From: Affinundibacterium baiyunense
GTDB lineage: Bacteria; Pseudomonadota; Gammaproteobacteria; Burkholderiales; Burkholderiaceae_D
Direction: 5' to 3'
Length of the DNA: 64,000 bases
NCBI RefSeq assembly: GCF_018139645.1
Contig: NZ_JAGSPM010000003.1
Location: 372,001 to 436,000, forward strand
This document shows, piece after piece, positions 1 to 9,175 of this stretch; the stretch's first letter is position 1, and the number at the start of each line of letters is the position of its first letter. A program made the translations under genes and the position numbers. Under the pieces are notes generated by a model. The model was given only the letters and a program-made list of their open reading frames with translations. It did not search any database and was not told where the DNA came from.

Positions 1-1
1 C

Positions 2-1228
2 TTTCAAGGCTTTCGCAATCCCGATGGCAGTGTTGGCACGCGCAATATTTTAGCTATTACCACCACAGTGCAATGTGTGGCTGGCGTGGTTGACTATGCG
101 GTCAAACGAATTAAAGAAGAACTATTACCCAAGTATCCGAACGTCGATGATGTCGTTGGACTAGAGCATAGCTATGGCTGCGGTGTGGCGATTGATGCTC
201 CGGATGCGATGATACCAATACGCACAGTACGCAACATTAGCCTCAATCCTAATTTTGGCGGACAGACTATGGTGGTCAGTTTAGGTTGCGAGAAATTACA
301 ACCGACTCGATTGTTTCCAAAATCAGTGATCCCGATTCAGGTACAAGCACAAGCACAAACGCAGACCGAACCCGATGTAGTGTGCTTGCAAGACGCTGGC
401 CATATTGGTTTTCAAAGCATGATCACAAGTATTATGCAAACCGCTGAGAAACACTTAGCGACACTCAATCAACGTCAACGCGAAACCTGCCCAGCCTCTG
501 AGTTAGTGGTGGGTGTGCAATGTGGCGGCAGTGATGCATTCTCTGGCGTTACTGCCAATCCAGCGGTAGGTTTTGCAACGGATTTATTAGTACGTGCTGG
601 CGCGACCGTGATGTTTTCAGAGGTGACTGAAGTACGTGATGGGATTGATCAACTAACCTCACGCGCAGCAACGCCAGAAATCGCCGAGGCCATGATCCGC
701 GAGATGGATTGGTATGATCAATACCTCAAACGTGGCGGTGTCGATCGCAGTGCCAATACGACGCCAGGCAACAAAAAAGGCGGGCTATCGAACATCGTGG
801 AAAAAGCCATGGGCTCAATTGTGAAATCGGGCAGTGCTGCGATCACTGGCGTATTATCACCGGGTGAAAAATTGACACAAAAGGGCTTAATCTATGCAGC
901 CACGCCGGCCAGTGATTTTATCTGTGGCACACTGCAAACTGCCGCCGGCATGAATTTGCATATTTTTACTACGGGCCGTGGAACACCTTACGGCTTAGCT
1001 GCTGTCCCGGTAATTAAAGTCGCTACCCGTAATGATTTAGCACGACGTTGGCATGATCTAATGGACATTAACGCTGGTCGTATCGCCAGCGGTGAAGCGA
1101 CGATTGAAGAATTGGGCTGGGAATTGTTTCACTTCATGCTAGAAGTCGCTAGTGGTAAAAAGACCTGGGCAGAGTACTGGAAGTTACACAATGCGCTGGT
1201 GTTATTTAATCCTGCACCAATTACTTGA
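2..1228 (+). CDS. GarD/UxaA-family aldarate or altronate dehydratase (5'-truncated by window edge)
   Basis: The reading frame is open from base 2, so the gene begins before the window; about 409 C-terminal residues are visible. The segment [13 protein letters not shown] followed by a conserved Cys (TTTVQCVAG), then LEHSYGCG and SLGCEKLQP, matches the C-terminal dehydratase domain of the UxaA/GarD family. These are iron-dependent enzymes that dehydrate galactarate, altronate or related sugar acids. The N-terminal SAF domain would lie upstream of the window. A uronate dehydrogenase gene follows 98 bases downstream, so an aldarate (galactarate) substrate is more likely than altronate. That assignment is an inference from context. 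Confidence 0.82.
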   Translation, partial: FQGFRNPDGSVGTRNILAITTTVQCVAGVVDYAVKRIKEELLPKYPNVDDVVGLEHSYGCGVAIDAPDAMIPIRTVRNISLNPNFGGQTMVVSLGCEKLQPTRLFPKSVIPIQVQAQAQTQTEPDVVCLQDAGHIGFQSMITSIMQTAEKHLATLNQRQRETCPASELVVGVQCGGSDAFSGVTANPAVGFATDLLVRAGATVMFSEVTEVRDGIDQLTSRAATPEIAEAMIREMDWYDQYLKRGGVDRSANTTPGNKKGGLSNIVEKAMGSIVKSGSAAITGVLSPGEKLTQKGLIYAATPASDFICGTLQTAAGMNLHIFTTGRGTPYGLAAVPVIKVATRNDLARRWHDLMDINAGRIASGEATIEELGWELFHFMLEVASGKKTWAEYWKLHNALVLFNPAPIT

Positions 1229-1326
1229 TGACGACACCAATAATACAAAAAGATTTAACCGTGATAAATCTCTTCTCCCACATGCAGGAGAAGGAATTTA
1301 ATAATACAAAATAGTTGAGAACGACC

Positions 1327-2142
1327 ATGACGACAAATCAAAAACCATTTAAACGTATTTTATTAACCGGTGCAGCAGGTGGTCTCGGACGCATTTTGCG
1401 CGAGCGTATCAAGCCTTGGGCAGAGATCGTACGCTTAAGCGATATTAGCGATATGGGCGCCGCACAAGCCGGTGAAGAGGTGGTGCAATGTGATCTGTCT
1501 GATAAAGCAGCGGTACATGCTTTGATGAAAGATGTCGATGTTGTTTTGCACTTTGGTGGCATCTCGACTGAGAATAATTTTGAAGCCATCATGCGTGCCA
1601 ATATTCAAGGTACGTACAACATCTATGAAGCTGTTCATCAAGCGGGTGTCAAGCGTGTGGTATTTGCAAGTTCGAACCATGCAGTTGGATTCTACAAAAC
1701 CACCGATTACATCGACGCCAATAGCCCACGCCGCCCTGATGGCATGTACGGTATTAGCAAATGTTTTGGCGAAGATTTATCGCGCTATTACTATGATAGG
1801 TTCGGTATCGAGACAGTCTGCCTACGCATAGGCTCTTCCTTCCCAGAGCCTATCAATAAGCGGATGCTAGTCACTTACTTTAGCTATGACGATTTGGTAG
1901 AAATGCTGCGCTGCTGCCTGTTCACGCCACGCGTTGGTCATACGATTGCATTTGGTATGTCAGACAACCCCGCAAGTTGGTGGGACAACCGCTATGCAAG
2001 TCATCTTGGCTACCAAGCAAAAGACAGTTCAACACAATTCGCGCATAAATTCCCAGACAATGGAGACTATCCAGAAAAGGACGACATCACCACTATCTAT
2101 CAAGGTGGCGGATTTTTACTGACGGGTCCGCAGTACATATAG
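1327..2142 (+). CDS. udh: NAD-dependent uronate dehydrogenase (extended SDR)
   Basis: This is an extended short-chain dehydrogenase/reductase of about 271 residues. The Rossmann motif is LLTGAAGGLGR at the N-terminus, the NAD-site segment is VLHFGGIS, and the catalytic region is SSNHAVGFY followed by YGISKCFGED (Tyr-x-x-x-Lys). These features match bacterial uronate dehydrogenases, which oxidise D-galacturonate or D-glucuronate to the aldarate lactone. A TTG at 1315 would add four residues; the ATG at 1327, preceded by GAGA, is preferred. With the dehydratase upstream it forms an oxidative uronate pathway: uronate to aldarate to keto-deoxy-aldarate. Downstream aldolase or dehydrogenase steps are not in the window. 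Confidence 0.85.
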   Translation: MTTNQKPFKRILLTGAAGGLGRILRERIKPWAEIVRLSDISDMGAAQAGEEVVQCDLSDKAAVHALMKDVDVVLHFGGISTENNFEAIMRANIQGTYNIYEAVHQAGVKRVVFASSNHAVGFYKTTDYIDANSPRRPDGMYGISKCFGEDLSRYYYDRFGIETVCLRIGSSFPEPINKRMLVTYFSYDDLVEMLRCCLFTPRVGHTIAFGMSDNPASWWDNRYASHLGYQAKDSSTQFAHKFPDNGDYPEKDDITTIYQGGGFLLTGPQYI

Positions 2143-2199
2143 CGAATCGAAAATCACGAATCAAAGGCCAACAATCGAAACGCATATCAATGCTATTCA

Positions 2200-2238
2200 A
2201 CACCTCGGCGCAATCAACCATGCTTTGCACCGAGGTGT
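2200..2238 (+). terminator. Hairpin after udh, possible weak terminator
   Basis: Nine-base perfect arms (ACACCTCGG at 2200-2208 and CCGAGGTGT at 2230-2238) enclose a 21-base loop about 60 bases after the udh stop. There is no immediate U-run, only scattered T further on. Termination is therefore possible but not clear. The rest of 2143-2380 shows nothing else. Confidence 0.35.
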
Positions 2239-2381
2239 ATATGATGCAATTTTAGTTTTGATTCTCAAATAATATCCAGCACCCCGCCTCCAGCACCAAT
2301 CCCCCCCTACAACTACACCATTAGCTATTTCGAGTTTCCCATAGGAAAACCGTCTCGATTTAGAGTAAATTAATTTTTACT

Positions 2382-2403
2382 TGCGCACTTATATAAGTGC
2401 GCA
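2382..2403. promoter_or_regulatory. Perfect 22-bp palindrome, candidate MarR operator
   Basis: The left arm TGCGCACTTAT is followed directly by its exact complement ATAAGTGCGCA. It ends 13 bases before the preferred ATG of the MarR-family gene. MarR proteins bind palindromes of about this size and commonly repress their own promoter. A second, imperfect dyad (AAGT...ACTT) overlaps its right half up to about 2411. Confidence 0.65.
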
Positions 2404-2416
2404 TATACTTTCCTTT

Positions 2417-2884
2417 ATGGAAAAACTTGGAACACGATTACGTCATTTAATTGACTTACTAGACTCAGCAGTCGCCTCGACGTATACCGAGGCAGGTCTG
2501 AGGTATCGGCCACGATATACACCTATCGTAAGAGCCTTGACCGAGTCTGAACCACTTACAATCAATCAGATTGCGAAGTTAGCGGGCATTACACAACCAG
2601 CGGCAACCCAAACCATTGCCCTGATGGTGAAAGATGACATTGTGAAAGTGAATTCTGAAAGTAAAGATGGACGTCATAAATTTGTGAGATTCACAGATCA
2701 TGGCCGAGCTATGTTGCCACTACTTACCGCTCATTGGGATGCAACAACCGAGGCAATAAAAGAACTTGAATCCGAACTTCCCCATTCTCTTACTGAAATA
2801 ATAAAAGCAGCTACATCCCGACTCGAAGAAAAGCCGTTTGCCGCTCGGTTAAAAGAGGCGCATCAAAAAAAAATCGGACGATAA
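2417..2884 (+). CDS. MarR-family winged-helix regulator
   Basis: This protein of about 155 residues has a central winged helix-turn-helix (LTINQIAKLAGITQPAAT...DDIVKV, then a wing with SKDGRHKFVRFTDHG). A C-terminal helix probably serves dimerisation. An upstream in-frame TTG at 2381 would add 12 residues, but they would be encoded by the palindromic operator, so the ATG at 2417 is more likely. No clear Shine-Dalgarno precedes it, so the transcript may be leaderless or weakly translated. The S41 peptidase gene starts one base after its stop, so it is the obvious target along with the regulator's own promoter. The ligand is unknown. Confidence 0.82.
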   Translation: MEKLGTRLRHLIDLLDSAVASTYTEAGLRYRPRYTPIVRALTESEPLTINQIAKLAGITQPAATQTIALMVKDDIVKVNSESKDGRHKFVRFTDHGRAMLPLLTAHWDATTEAIKELESELPHSLTEIIKAATSRLEEKPFAARLKEAHQKKIGR

Positions 2885-2885
2885 A

Positions 2886-4214
2886 ATGAAGATTCTTATT
2901 CGTATATTGTTGTTACTTTCCGTATTTAACAATCTTGAATCACATGCACAAAAGAAATATCCCGAATTTACGGCTAACGAAAAATATGCGGTGCTGCAAT
3001 CGCTAAAAACAAACTTATTAGAAAACTATATTTTTCCAGATAAGGCTCATAAAGCGGTCGACTTTCTCGATGCAAGGCAAAGAAGTGGATCATATGAAAA
3101 AATTTCAGATCCAAACAAATATGCAGAAGCCTTAACAAACGACATCATGTCCGTGATTAAAGACAAGCATTTCAACTTGTTTTTTGATCCTGAACGCACA
3201 GAAGATGAATCGCGAGCAAAGTTGAGTAAAGAGGACGAAAAATATCTTGAGCAAAAAGAACTAGATAAAGCACGACAAGATAATTTCGGTTTCAAAGAAC
3301 TTCGAATTTTAGACGGCAACATCGGATACCTAAATTTGACTGGATTTTATGACCTTAAAAATGCTGCTCAAACCTTGAATAGCACAATGCGCTTCTTTGA
3401 AGGAACATCAGCAATCATTATTGATCTGCGATACAACCGAGGTGGAGCATCAGACTTAGCTCAATATTTGACTAGTTTCTTTTTCAACGATGAAGCGACA
3501 CTCTTATTTGATTTTTATACACGGCAAGGTAACAAGACTGATCATAAACAATACCTTACCTTTCCTTATGTTGAAGGACGACGTAGACCAGAGCTACCAG
3601 TTTACATTCTCACTAGTCAATTCTCGTTCTCCGCATCTGAAGGTTTTTCATACTCAATGCAAAGTACAAAAAGAGCTACCGTAATAGGAGAAACCACAGG
3701 CGGTGGTGCAAATATGTGGACGGGAAAAATAATTGATAAAAGATTCTACGCGCATATTCCAAACGCAAGACCAGTCGATCCTAGAACCCAAACAAACTGG
3801 GAAGGCGTTGGTGTAGCCCCAGACTTAAAGGTAGCAGCCACGCAAGCTTTGCCAATAGCGCACGCGCTTGCTTTAGAGAAACTCATGCTGACTGATTCAG
3901 CAAATTCATCAAGCTACAAATGGCATCTTGCGACCGCAAAATCAAACCTAAAACCTATACAAATTACCGAAGAGCACTTAAAGAAATTTGTTGGAAACTA
4001 CGAAGGAAAATCCATTATCTTCGAAGATGGGCAGCTTTACTTGCGTTGGAAAGGTACGAATTGCAAGCTAATTCCCATGTCTGAAAATCTTTTTCGCGTG
4101 GACGAATTCGACTACTTTCGTATCGAATTTATTCATGGCACAAATGATCAAGTCAACTTAAAGATAATTAACGACAATGGTAGTGAGTTTGTATCGATGC
4201 GGGTGACGAACTAA
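2886..4214 (+). CDS. Secreted S41-family (C-terminal processing/tricorn-like) serine peptidase
   Basis: This 442-residue protein has a signal peptide (residues 1-21, cleavage near SHA-Q) and a helical N-terminal segment like those of retinol-binding-protein-type S41 peptidases. The S41 core covers about residues 138-330: IIIDLRYNRGG near 177, the nucleophile region TSQFSFSASEGF (Ser about 249) and GETTGGGAN (268-275). The last 85 residues (from about 355) form a small beta-rich domain beginning HLKKFVGNYEGK, similar to domains appended to secreted hydrolases. No PDZ domain is evident. It lies one base after the marR stop, so the two are co-transcribed. Substrate unknown; export to the periplasm or outside is inferred. 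Confidence 0.8.
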   Translation: MKILIRILLLLSVFNNLESHAQKKYPEFTANEKYAVLQSLKTNLLENYIFPDKAHKAVDFLDARQRSGSYEKISDPNKYAEALTNDIMSVIKDKHFNLFFDPERTEDESRAKLSKEDEKYLEQKELDKARQDNFGFKELRILDGNIGYLNLTGFYDLKNAAQTLNSTMRFFEGTSAIIIDLRYNRGGASDLAQYLTSFFFNDEATLLFDFYTRQGNKTDHKQYLTFPYVEGRRRPELPVYILTSQFSFSASEGFSYSMQSTKRATVIGETTGGGANMWTGKIIDKRFYAHIPNARPVDPRTQTNWEGVGVAPDLKVAATQALPIAHALALEKLMLTDSANSSSYKWHLATAKSNLKPIQITEEHLKKFVGNYEGKSIIFEDGQLYLRWKGTNCKLIPMSENLFRVDEFDYFRIEFIHGTNDQVNLKIINDNGSEFVSMRVTN

Positions 4215-4673
4215 CTTTTACTAAATTCGATCAATATCGTTTTTTTGTCGAACTTAAAAAACCGACATAAAAGTATAGAAGTTGCCATCATTTTCTGCGA
4301 CTACCTGCTCTTTAGTGAACACTGATTTTGCTTACTCACAATTTGTGGCGTAGTAAAAACATAGAATCAGTTAATTGTGTTTTCTATCTTGATTCAGAAT
4401 GCCATTTTAAATTTGGCGCCAATCGAATTCTGTACGCTTCGCTTTTCACCTTTTTTGCCAATCCACCAGATATGCACTGTGCTACCTAACCGATGTGGAG
4501 CCACTTCATATAAATCTGCATTATTCCTTTTCGTTTAAGTCAGCTTTTTCCTCATCCTAAATCTCGTGTAATGCCAATGCGGTGCATGGTTTCAGCCGCA
4601 TACCGATAAGAAACGCTTAGTCATTTCGCTTAAGTGTTTTACTCATACAACTATTTACACTAGGAAAACAGCG
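4215..4673. other. Intergenic region, no recognised feature
   Basis: This AT-rich stretch of about 460 bases lies between the S41 peptidase and the next secreted protein. No convincing ORF, RNA gene or strong hairpin was seen. It presumably contains the promoter for the 4674 gene near its right end, but no clear -35/-10 pair stands out. Confidence 0.5.
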
Positions 4674-5402
4674 ATGAAATTTCCCCTAAAATCTTTAGCG
4701 ATCAGCATAGCGATGTTGACGTCTATTCCAGTGCTTGCACAAGGTGCAGGTAGTGCACGCCTAAGTTTTGATGCACAAGCGGTAGCGAAAGCATCCGCCG
4801 CCAGAGAACCTGTTGGTATACGTAATGCGGCCAATCTTGGTTTACGTAATTTGATTTCTGAAATTAGCAAAGACATTAAAAATGACGAATTGCCGGATGG
4901 ATTTCCATTCGATGTCAGCGATATTTCCGAATTAAAAAATGCAACATTGGGACTTGGCTTTGAAGTGTATTCTGCCCATCCACAAACTCTATTGGCTGGT
5001 GGAAGACCATTTGATCAAATGTTGATGGGCACTGGTGTATGGAATTTTGTAGTGCTGGTCGATAACAATCCGGTTGCCTTACTTGAGTTGGAAAAGATCA
5101 ATGGCAAGTGGCAAGTAAATGGCGCTGGTGCTGCAAAATTGGCGCAAGACTTGCATGTCTCAACACAAAATTTCGCGGGAAAAAACGCTTTCCGTTTTAT
5201 TCGCATTTATCAAGCGACTGCCGATTTCATGGAAGTGAAAGACATGGAAGGCCGCGCCCGTTTTGCTCCCCTGCTCGCAGCACGCCAATCTTTGCGCAGC
5301 ACTCAAGCGGTCAATGCGGAAACGCCACTGGCTGCGAGTCAAGATGTGCTGCCGGCTTTGCAAAATGCGGTACGCAATCACTTAGAGCGCTTTGGCAAAT
5401 AA
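4674..5402 (+). CDS. Secreted protein of unknown function, paired with a cysteine peptidase
   Basis: The 242-residue product has a clear signal peptide (MKFPLKSLAISIAML..., cleavage near VLA-Q at about residue 22). No catalytic motif is recognised. The middle part (VWNFVVLVDNNPVALLELEKINGKWQV...) resembles small alpha/beta domains that pack against or present a peptide, and the C-terminus is helical and Ala/Gln-rich. It lies 106 bases upstream of a secreted papain-like peptidase in the same direction. A role as inhibitor, chaperone or substrate of that enzyme is possible but only inferred from proximity. Confidence 0.7.
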   Translation: MKFPLKSLAISIAMLTSIPVLAQGAGSARLSFDAQAVAKASAAREPVGIRNAANLGLRNLISEISKDIKNDELPDGFPFDVSDISELKNATLGLGFEVYSAHPQTLLAGGRPFDQMLMGTGVWNFVVLVDNNPVALLELEKINGKWQVNGAGAAKLAQDLHVSTQNFAGKNAFRFIRIYQATADFMEVKDMEGRARFAPLLAARQSLRSTQAVNAETPLAASQDVLPALQNAVRNHLERFGK

Positions 5403-5508
5403 ACATCAGCATCATCTATTTGAAATCTATTCTCAATTAAAAAACCGTTTGATCCAACATCGCTATGCTATGTGATGATCAAGCTCATTCCGTCTCGGAG
5501 ACAAGACC

Positions 5509-6072
5509 ATGAAAAAAATAATTCATCGATTACAACTTCTTTCTATAGTGGCTGTGTTAGCAGTCAGTAGTTATGCTTCTGCACAAACAAAAAATCTCAA
5601 CGTTCCTTTGCGCGTGCAAGAACATAGCCAATGGTGCTGGGCAGGCGCTAGTCAAATGGTACTCAATTTCTTCGGCAAAATGCCAAGCCAATGTGCAGAA
5701 GTCAATTACGCAATCGGTATCAACTACGCTTGTGGCAATACTACGTTTAATTGGAACAGCCCTGCCAATCAACCCAAACCAACCAATACCATCACCTATA
5801 TTTTGAATGGTTGGGGTGTGAACTCCTCGGTAGTTGGTCGCCTGTCACAAGCAAACTCAACTGCAAAAATCAATGCCAATCGCCCTTATGTTTTGCTATG
5901 GCAGTGGACCGGTGGTGGCGGTCATTTTGTTGTCGTCAAAGGTTACACCAACAATGGCGCAACTTTGTACATAAATGATCCGTGGCCTGGCAATGGCGCT
6001 TATGTGAGAACCTATGCGAGCACAGCGTCTGCCTCTGATCGCTATTGGTATAACACTGCTGTGACCAACTAA
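5509..6072 (+). CDS. Secreted papain-like cysteine peptidase (AvrRpt2/C39-like fold)
   Basis: The protein has 187 residues with a signal peptide cleaved near ASA-Q (residue 25). The nucleophile motif is QWCWAGASQMVLNFFG (Cys43), the His motif GGHFVVVKGY (His139) and the third member YINDPWPG (Asp157 or Asn156). The NVPLRVQEHSQWCWAG signature is typical of the bacterial papain-like cysteine protease family related to AvrRpt2 and bacteriocin-processing folds. It has no transporter domain, so it acts as a free secreted enzyme. A strong terminator follows at 6087. Substrate unknown. Confidence 0.8.
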   Translation: MKKIIHRLQLLSIVAVLAVSSYASAQTKNLNVPLRVQEHSQWCWAGASQMVLNFFGKMPSQCAEVNYAIGINYACGNTTFNWNSPANQPKPTNTITYILNGWGVNSSVVGRLSQANSTAKINANRPYVLLWQWTGGGGHFVVVKGYTNNGATLYINDPWPGNGAYVRTYASTASASDRYWYNTAVTN

Positions 6073-6086
6073 TGATTTGAAATCAT

Positions 6087-6131
6087 CGCGCAATCTTTGA
6101 TGTGATGAAGATGGATTGCGCGTTGTTTTTT
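6087..6131 (+). terminator. Rho-independent terminator after the cysteine peptidase gene
   Basis: A nine-base GC-rich perfect stem (CGCGCAATC at 6087-6095, GATTGCGCG at 6114-6122) is followed by TTGTTTTTT. It sits 15 bases past the stop codon of the cysteine peptidase gene. Confidence 0.88.
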
Positions 6132-6203
6132 CTTGGCTACTTGCGTCTCGGTGGTTGGAGTGATTCGATTTGTTTTCTTATAACTGATTTCTACAGGTGA
6201 TGT

Positions 6204-6659
6204 TTAGTGCTTATTTTGATCAACTGACTTTTCAAGTGATTTTAAAAATCGGTGCAGACAAATATCTAACTGCAATGCGACATGCTCAAGCGAGCGAGTT
6301 CCAATCACCATCATGCTTTCCGCATGGCCAGAACAACGCAAAGCATGCTCAATACATACTGCAGATTTGCCGAAGAAAATAAGTTCTTTATAAGCTAAGC
6401 AAGACTGTGCTGAATGCAAATTTTCAAGACAAATCACCGCGCAAGTGCTTGGGGTATCAGCAAATTCTTCCTTCGAAAATTCGTCTGGAAAACATAATGC
6501 CAGTATTTGTTTTTTCATCGCGCTGAGCCATGCATTTCTCTCAGTCATCAAATTCGCTGGCATCGCGTTTGACAACGATGCCGTGTTCAAAACTAGAATA
6601 TGCGGTGCGAATAAACCCATAGAAAAACCAGAAACGTGATCAAAGTATGATGAGAGCAA
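6204..6659 (-). CDS. Hypothetical protein, doubtful ORF
   Basis: This is the longest open frame in the gap between the cysteine peptidase and the LysR gene. It encodes up to 151 residues from a TTG, or about 138 from an internal ATG at 6620. The translation is unusually Cys-rich, has no recognised motif, no good ribosome binding site and no signal peptide. It lies 64 bases after the lysR stop on the same strand, so it could be a distal gene of that transcript. It could equally be a chance frame or a decayed gene. Confidence 0.3.
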   Translation of the reverse strand: MLSSYFDHVSGFSMGLFAPHILVLNTASLSNAMPANLMTERNAWLSAMKKQILALCFPDEFSKEEFADTPSTCAVICLENLHSAQSCLAYKELIFFGKSAVCIEHALRCSGHAESMMVIGTRSLEHVALQLDICLHRFLKSLEKSVDQNKH

Positions 6660-6723
6660 AGATGCAGGAAAGCTTAGAAAAAAAGTTAGCTCGATACTGA
6701 TAGAGACCTAAATAGCGCCCAAA

Positions 6724-7608
6724 TCAACGCGATTGTGCTTCGCTGATCAGCCATTGGTGAAAAGCCACGAATGCGGCATTCTCTTTCATGTCCGCCGCAT
6801 AGATCAGGTAATAATCCAAGCGCAGCGGTGTCTCCACATGAAATGGCCGAACCAAACGCCCTGCGGCAATATCATACTCAACCAATAATGCCTGCCCTAA
6901 GGCCACACCCTGACCATCAATTGCCGCTTGCAACGCCATCAAAGCGAGTGTGAATAAGGGGCCCTTACGTACATCTTTATCATTCACACCCAGGGTTGAA
7001 AACCAAGATTGCCAACTTGGATAATCGGGATCATTCATTGCACTGACTTCGTGCAGCAAGGTTTGTTTACTTAAATCAGCAGGCTGCGCAATGTTATTTG
7101 CAATGGCAGGACTACACACTGGAAACACTTCGGTTGCGATAAATGGTTCAATCCGAAAATCAGCAAATTGTGTACGACGAAAATCAATAGAGATATCGCA
7201 ATCACGATAACTACGATCGACTTCGGAGACGATTTCAACACGAATATGCGGATGACGATTTAGAAAACGATATAAGCGCGGAACCAACCATTTAGAACCA
7301 AATGAAGGTGGTACGCCAACACGAAGCAAGACATTATTATCATTGAGCAGCGTATCCGTCGCTTGTTGAAAAATCTTAAAACCCTCACGAATACGCGGCA
7401 AATAGCGCTCACCCGCCTCGGTTAATTTCAATACATTATTGCTGCGCTGGAATAAATCCAATCCCAAAAAATCTTCCAATAACTTGATTTGATGGCTCAC
7501 CGCAGCATTGGTCACATGTAATTCTTCCGCCGCACGCGTGAAGTTTAATCGCCGTGCAGCGACTTCAAAAACCTTCAATGCGTTTAGTGGTGGAAGACGT
7601 TTAGACAT
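6724..7608 (-). CDS. LysR-family transcriptional regulator, GcvA-like
   Basis: The 294-residue regulator starts at the ATG at 7608, which has GAGGG five bases upstream; a further upstream start would add nine residues without a good ribosome site. The N-terminal helix-turn-helix (LNALKVFEVAARRLNFTRAAEELHVTNAAVSHQIKLLE, residues about 8-42) has the GcvA-subfamily form, and a periplasmic-binding-protein-like effector domain follows. It is transcribed away from the dgoK-ridA-SDR-transporter cluster across a 428-base shared promoter region, so it probably controls that cluster. The ligand would be a sugar-acid intermediate by inference. Confidence 0.85.
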   Translation of the reverse strand: MSKRLPPLNALKVFEVAARRLNFTRAAEELHVTNAAVSHQIKLLEDFLGLDLFQRSNNVLKLTEAGERYLPRIREGFKIFQQATDTLLNDNNVLLRVGVPPSFGSKWLVPRLYRFLNRHPHIRVEIVSEVDRSYRDCDISIDFRRTQFADFRIEPFIATEVFPVCSPAIANNIAQPADLSKQTLLHEVSAMNDPDYPSWQSWFSTLGVNDKDVRKGPLFTLALMALQAAIDGQGVALGQALLVEYDIAAGRLVRPFHVETPLRLDYYLIYAADMKENAAFVAFHQWLISEAQSR

Positions 7609-7643
7609 ATTACCCTCGTTGAAAACCGATACCATATCAGAAC

Positions 7644-7666
7644 TTCATTTAATAAAATTTAATGAA
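7644..7666. promoter_or_regulatory. Imperfect dyad upstream of lysR, candidate LysR-type box
   Basis: TTCATTTAAT, three bases, then ATTTAATGAA forms an AT-rich imperfect dyad 36 bases upstream of the regulator start. LysR regulators often bind such sites for autorepression and divergent activation. Related half-sites (AATTTCATTTAG) recur near 7840 and 8010, closer to the divergent kinase gene. Confidence 0.35.
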
Positions 7667-8036
7667 AGCTTGAAATTTAATTGTTGTCCCTAAAACCTCG
7701 TTCTATCAGGAAATTTTCGAACTTAAATTAAGCAGTAATGATCATTTTATTAAAATTACAATTGCGATAAAATTAGCGCCAAATCATGGTCTCGTCTATA
7801 AATATGAGAATCTTGCCAGACTGATCAGTTAGCAAATCCAATTTCATTTAGATTTTTTTAATGACATCTCAAATATTCCTCGCTTGCTCCCTCGCCTTTG
7901 CACCGTTAAGCTGCTAAACATCTAATTAAGTTGCACTACGACACATCGGTTTCTAGTGGGATGCCATCGATTTCGGCATCACGAAGTTAAAGCTGTCGTA
8001 CTGCAACACACTAATTTCATTTAGGTCTTATTCGAC
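7667..8036. other. Divergent promoter region lysR / dgoK-like
   Basis: This AT-rich intergenic DNA carries two copies of an AATTTCATTTAG-like word, the second ending just upstream of the kinase start. No ORF or RNA gene is evident. It presumably holds the divergent promoters and LysR binding sites. Confidence 0.4.
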
Positions 8037-9038
8037 ATGACTCATATCATTACCATCGACACCGGCACCACCAATACCCGCGTCACTTTATGGCGAGACC
8101 ATCAAGTGCTGGCTCACGAGGCTTGCGAGGTTGGCGTGCGCGATACCGCGATCACTGGCAATCGAGAAAAATTACAAAATGGGGTGCGCAACACCATCAA
8201 TAAAACCCTCGCCAGCGCGCAGGTCGATGCAGAACAAATCGATCTTGTGATCGGCTCTGGCATGATTAGTTCCAATGTCGGATTATTTGAATTGCCGCAC
8301 GTATTGGCGCCCGCTGGTTTACAGCAACTAGCACGAGGCATGGTATCGGTGACGATTCCTGAAGTGTTTTCAAAACCGATCTGGTTTGTACCGGGCGTGC
8401 GCAATGTAGTAGAGAACATCGGCTTGCATAATTGCGAAGCAATGGACATGATGCGCGGTGAAGAAGTTGAAGTCATGAGTGTGATTGATCAACTCTGTAT
8501 AACAGGTCCCGCCATGATGGTGATGCCTGGTTCACACTCCAAGTTTGTTTGCATTGACGATAAAAATCGTATCACTGGTTGCGTCACCACACTTGCTGGC
8601 GAACTGATGTATGTGATCACACACAATACTATTTTGGCGCAATCTCTCGATTCGCAATTTGCGACCTCCATCAATCAAGAGATGCTGTTGGCTGGTGCGC
8701 AATCAGCGCAGACTATCGGTTTGGGACGCACCTGCTTTAACGTGCGCACACTAGATCAATTCACGATTTATGAACGTAATGATCGCGCCAATTTCTTGTT
8801 GGGCGCAATCCTTGGTGCTGACTTATTGACGCTCAAAAATAGCACGGCAATCAAGATGATGCCCGGCACACCAGTGATCGTATGCGGCAAACCCATCATG
8901 AAAGAAGCCTTGGCGATTTTGATCAATAACGACGATTATTTCTCTGGAAAAATCACCGTCGTGTCGGATGAAACCCAAGCCCATTTAGCAGGACAGGGCG
9001 CAATTTTAGTTGCCTCCGCACGCGGCTTAATTAAGTGA
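8037..9038 (+). CDS. 2-dehydro-3-deoxy-galactonokinase-like sugar-acid kinase (DgoK family)
   Basis: The protein has 333 residues. The N-terminal phosphate-binding motif IDTGTTNTRVTLW (residues 6-18), the motif IGSGMISSNVG and the C-terminal GQGAILVA define the DgoK family. These enzymes phosphorylate 2-keto-3-deoxy sugar acids using ATP. No DgoA aldolase lies beside it. Instead it heads a cluster with RidA, a PLP deaminase and a D-aminoacylase, so the likely substrate is 2-keto-3-deoxygluconate formed by deamination of an amino-sugar acid. The specificity is inferred from context. Confidence 0.8.
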   Translation: MTHIITIDTGTTNTRVTLWRDHQVLAHEACEVGVRDTAITGNREKLQNGVRNTINKTLASAQVDAEQIDLVIGSGMISSNVGLFELPHVLAPAGLQQLARGMVSVTIPEVFSKPIWFVPGVRNVVENIGLHNCEAMDMMRGEEVEVMSVIDQLCITGPAMMVMPGSHSKFVCIDDKNRITGCVTTLAGELMYVITHNTILAQSLDSQFATSINQEMLLAGAQSAQTIGLGRTCFNVRTLDQFTIYERNDRANFLLGAILGADLLTLKNSTAIKMMPGTPVIVCGKPIMKEALAILINNDDYFSGKITVVSDETQAHLAGQGAILVASARGLIK

Positions 9039-9175
9039 TGTGAAAAGCTTAGGCTATTAAGCGAAGTAAATTAGGGAATTTACCCATACGACGATCAATG
9101 ACGAGAGCGCGCGAGACAAGTATGCTGTGCCCCGCCGCGCAATCACAGTAATGACTATTTTTTGATGAGTACAAC

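Noticed and set aside
6197-6639. Two short plus-strand ORFs opposite the doubtful minus-strand frame
   Set aside because: Short, without start signals or motifs; the minus-strand frame is longer but itself uncertain.
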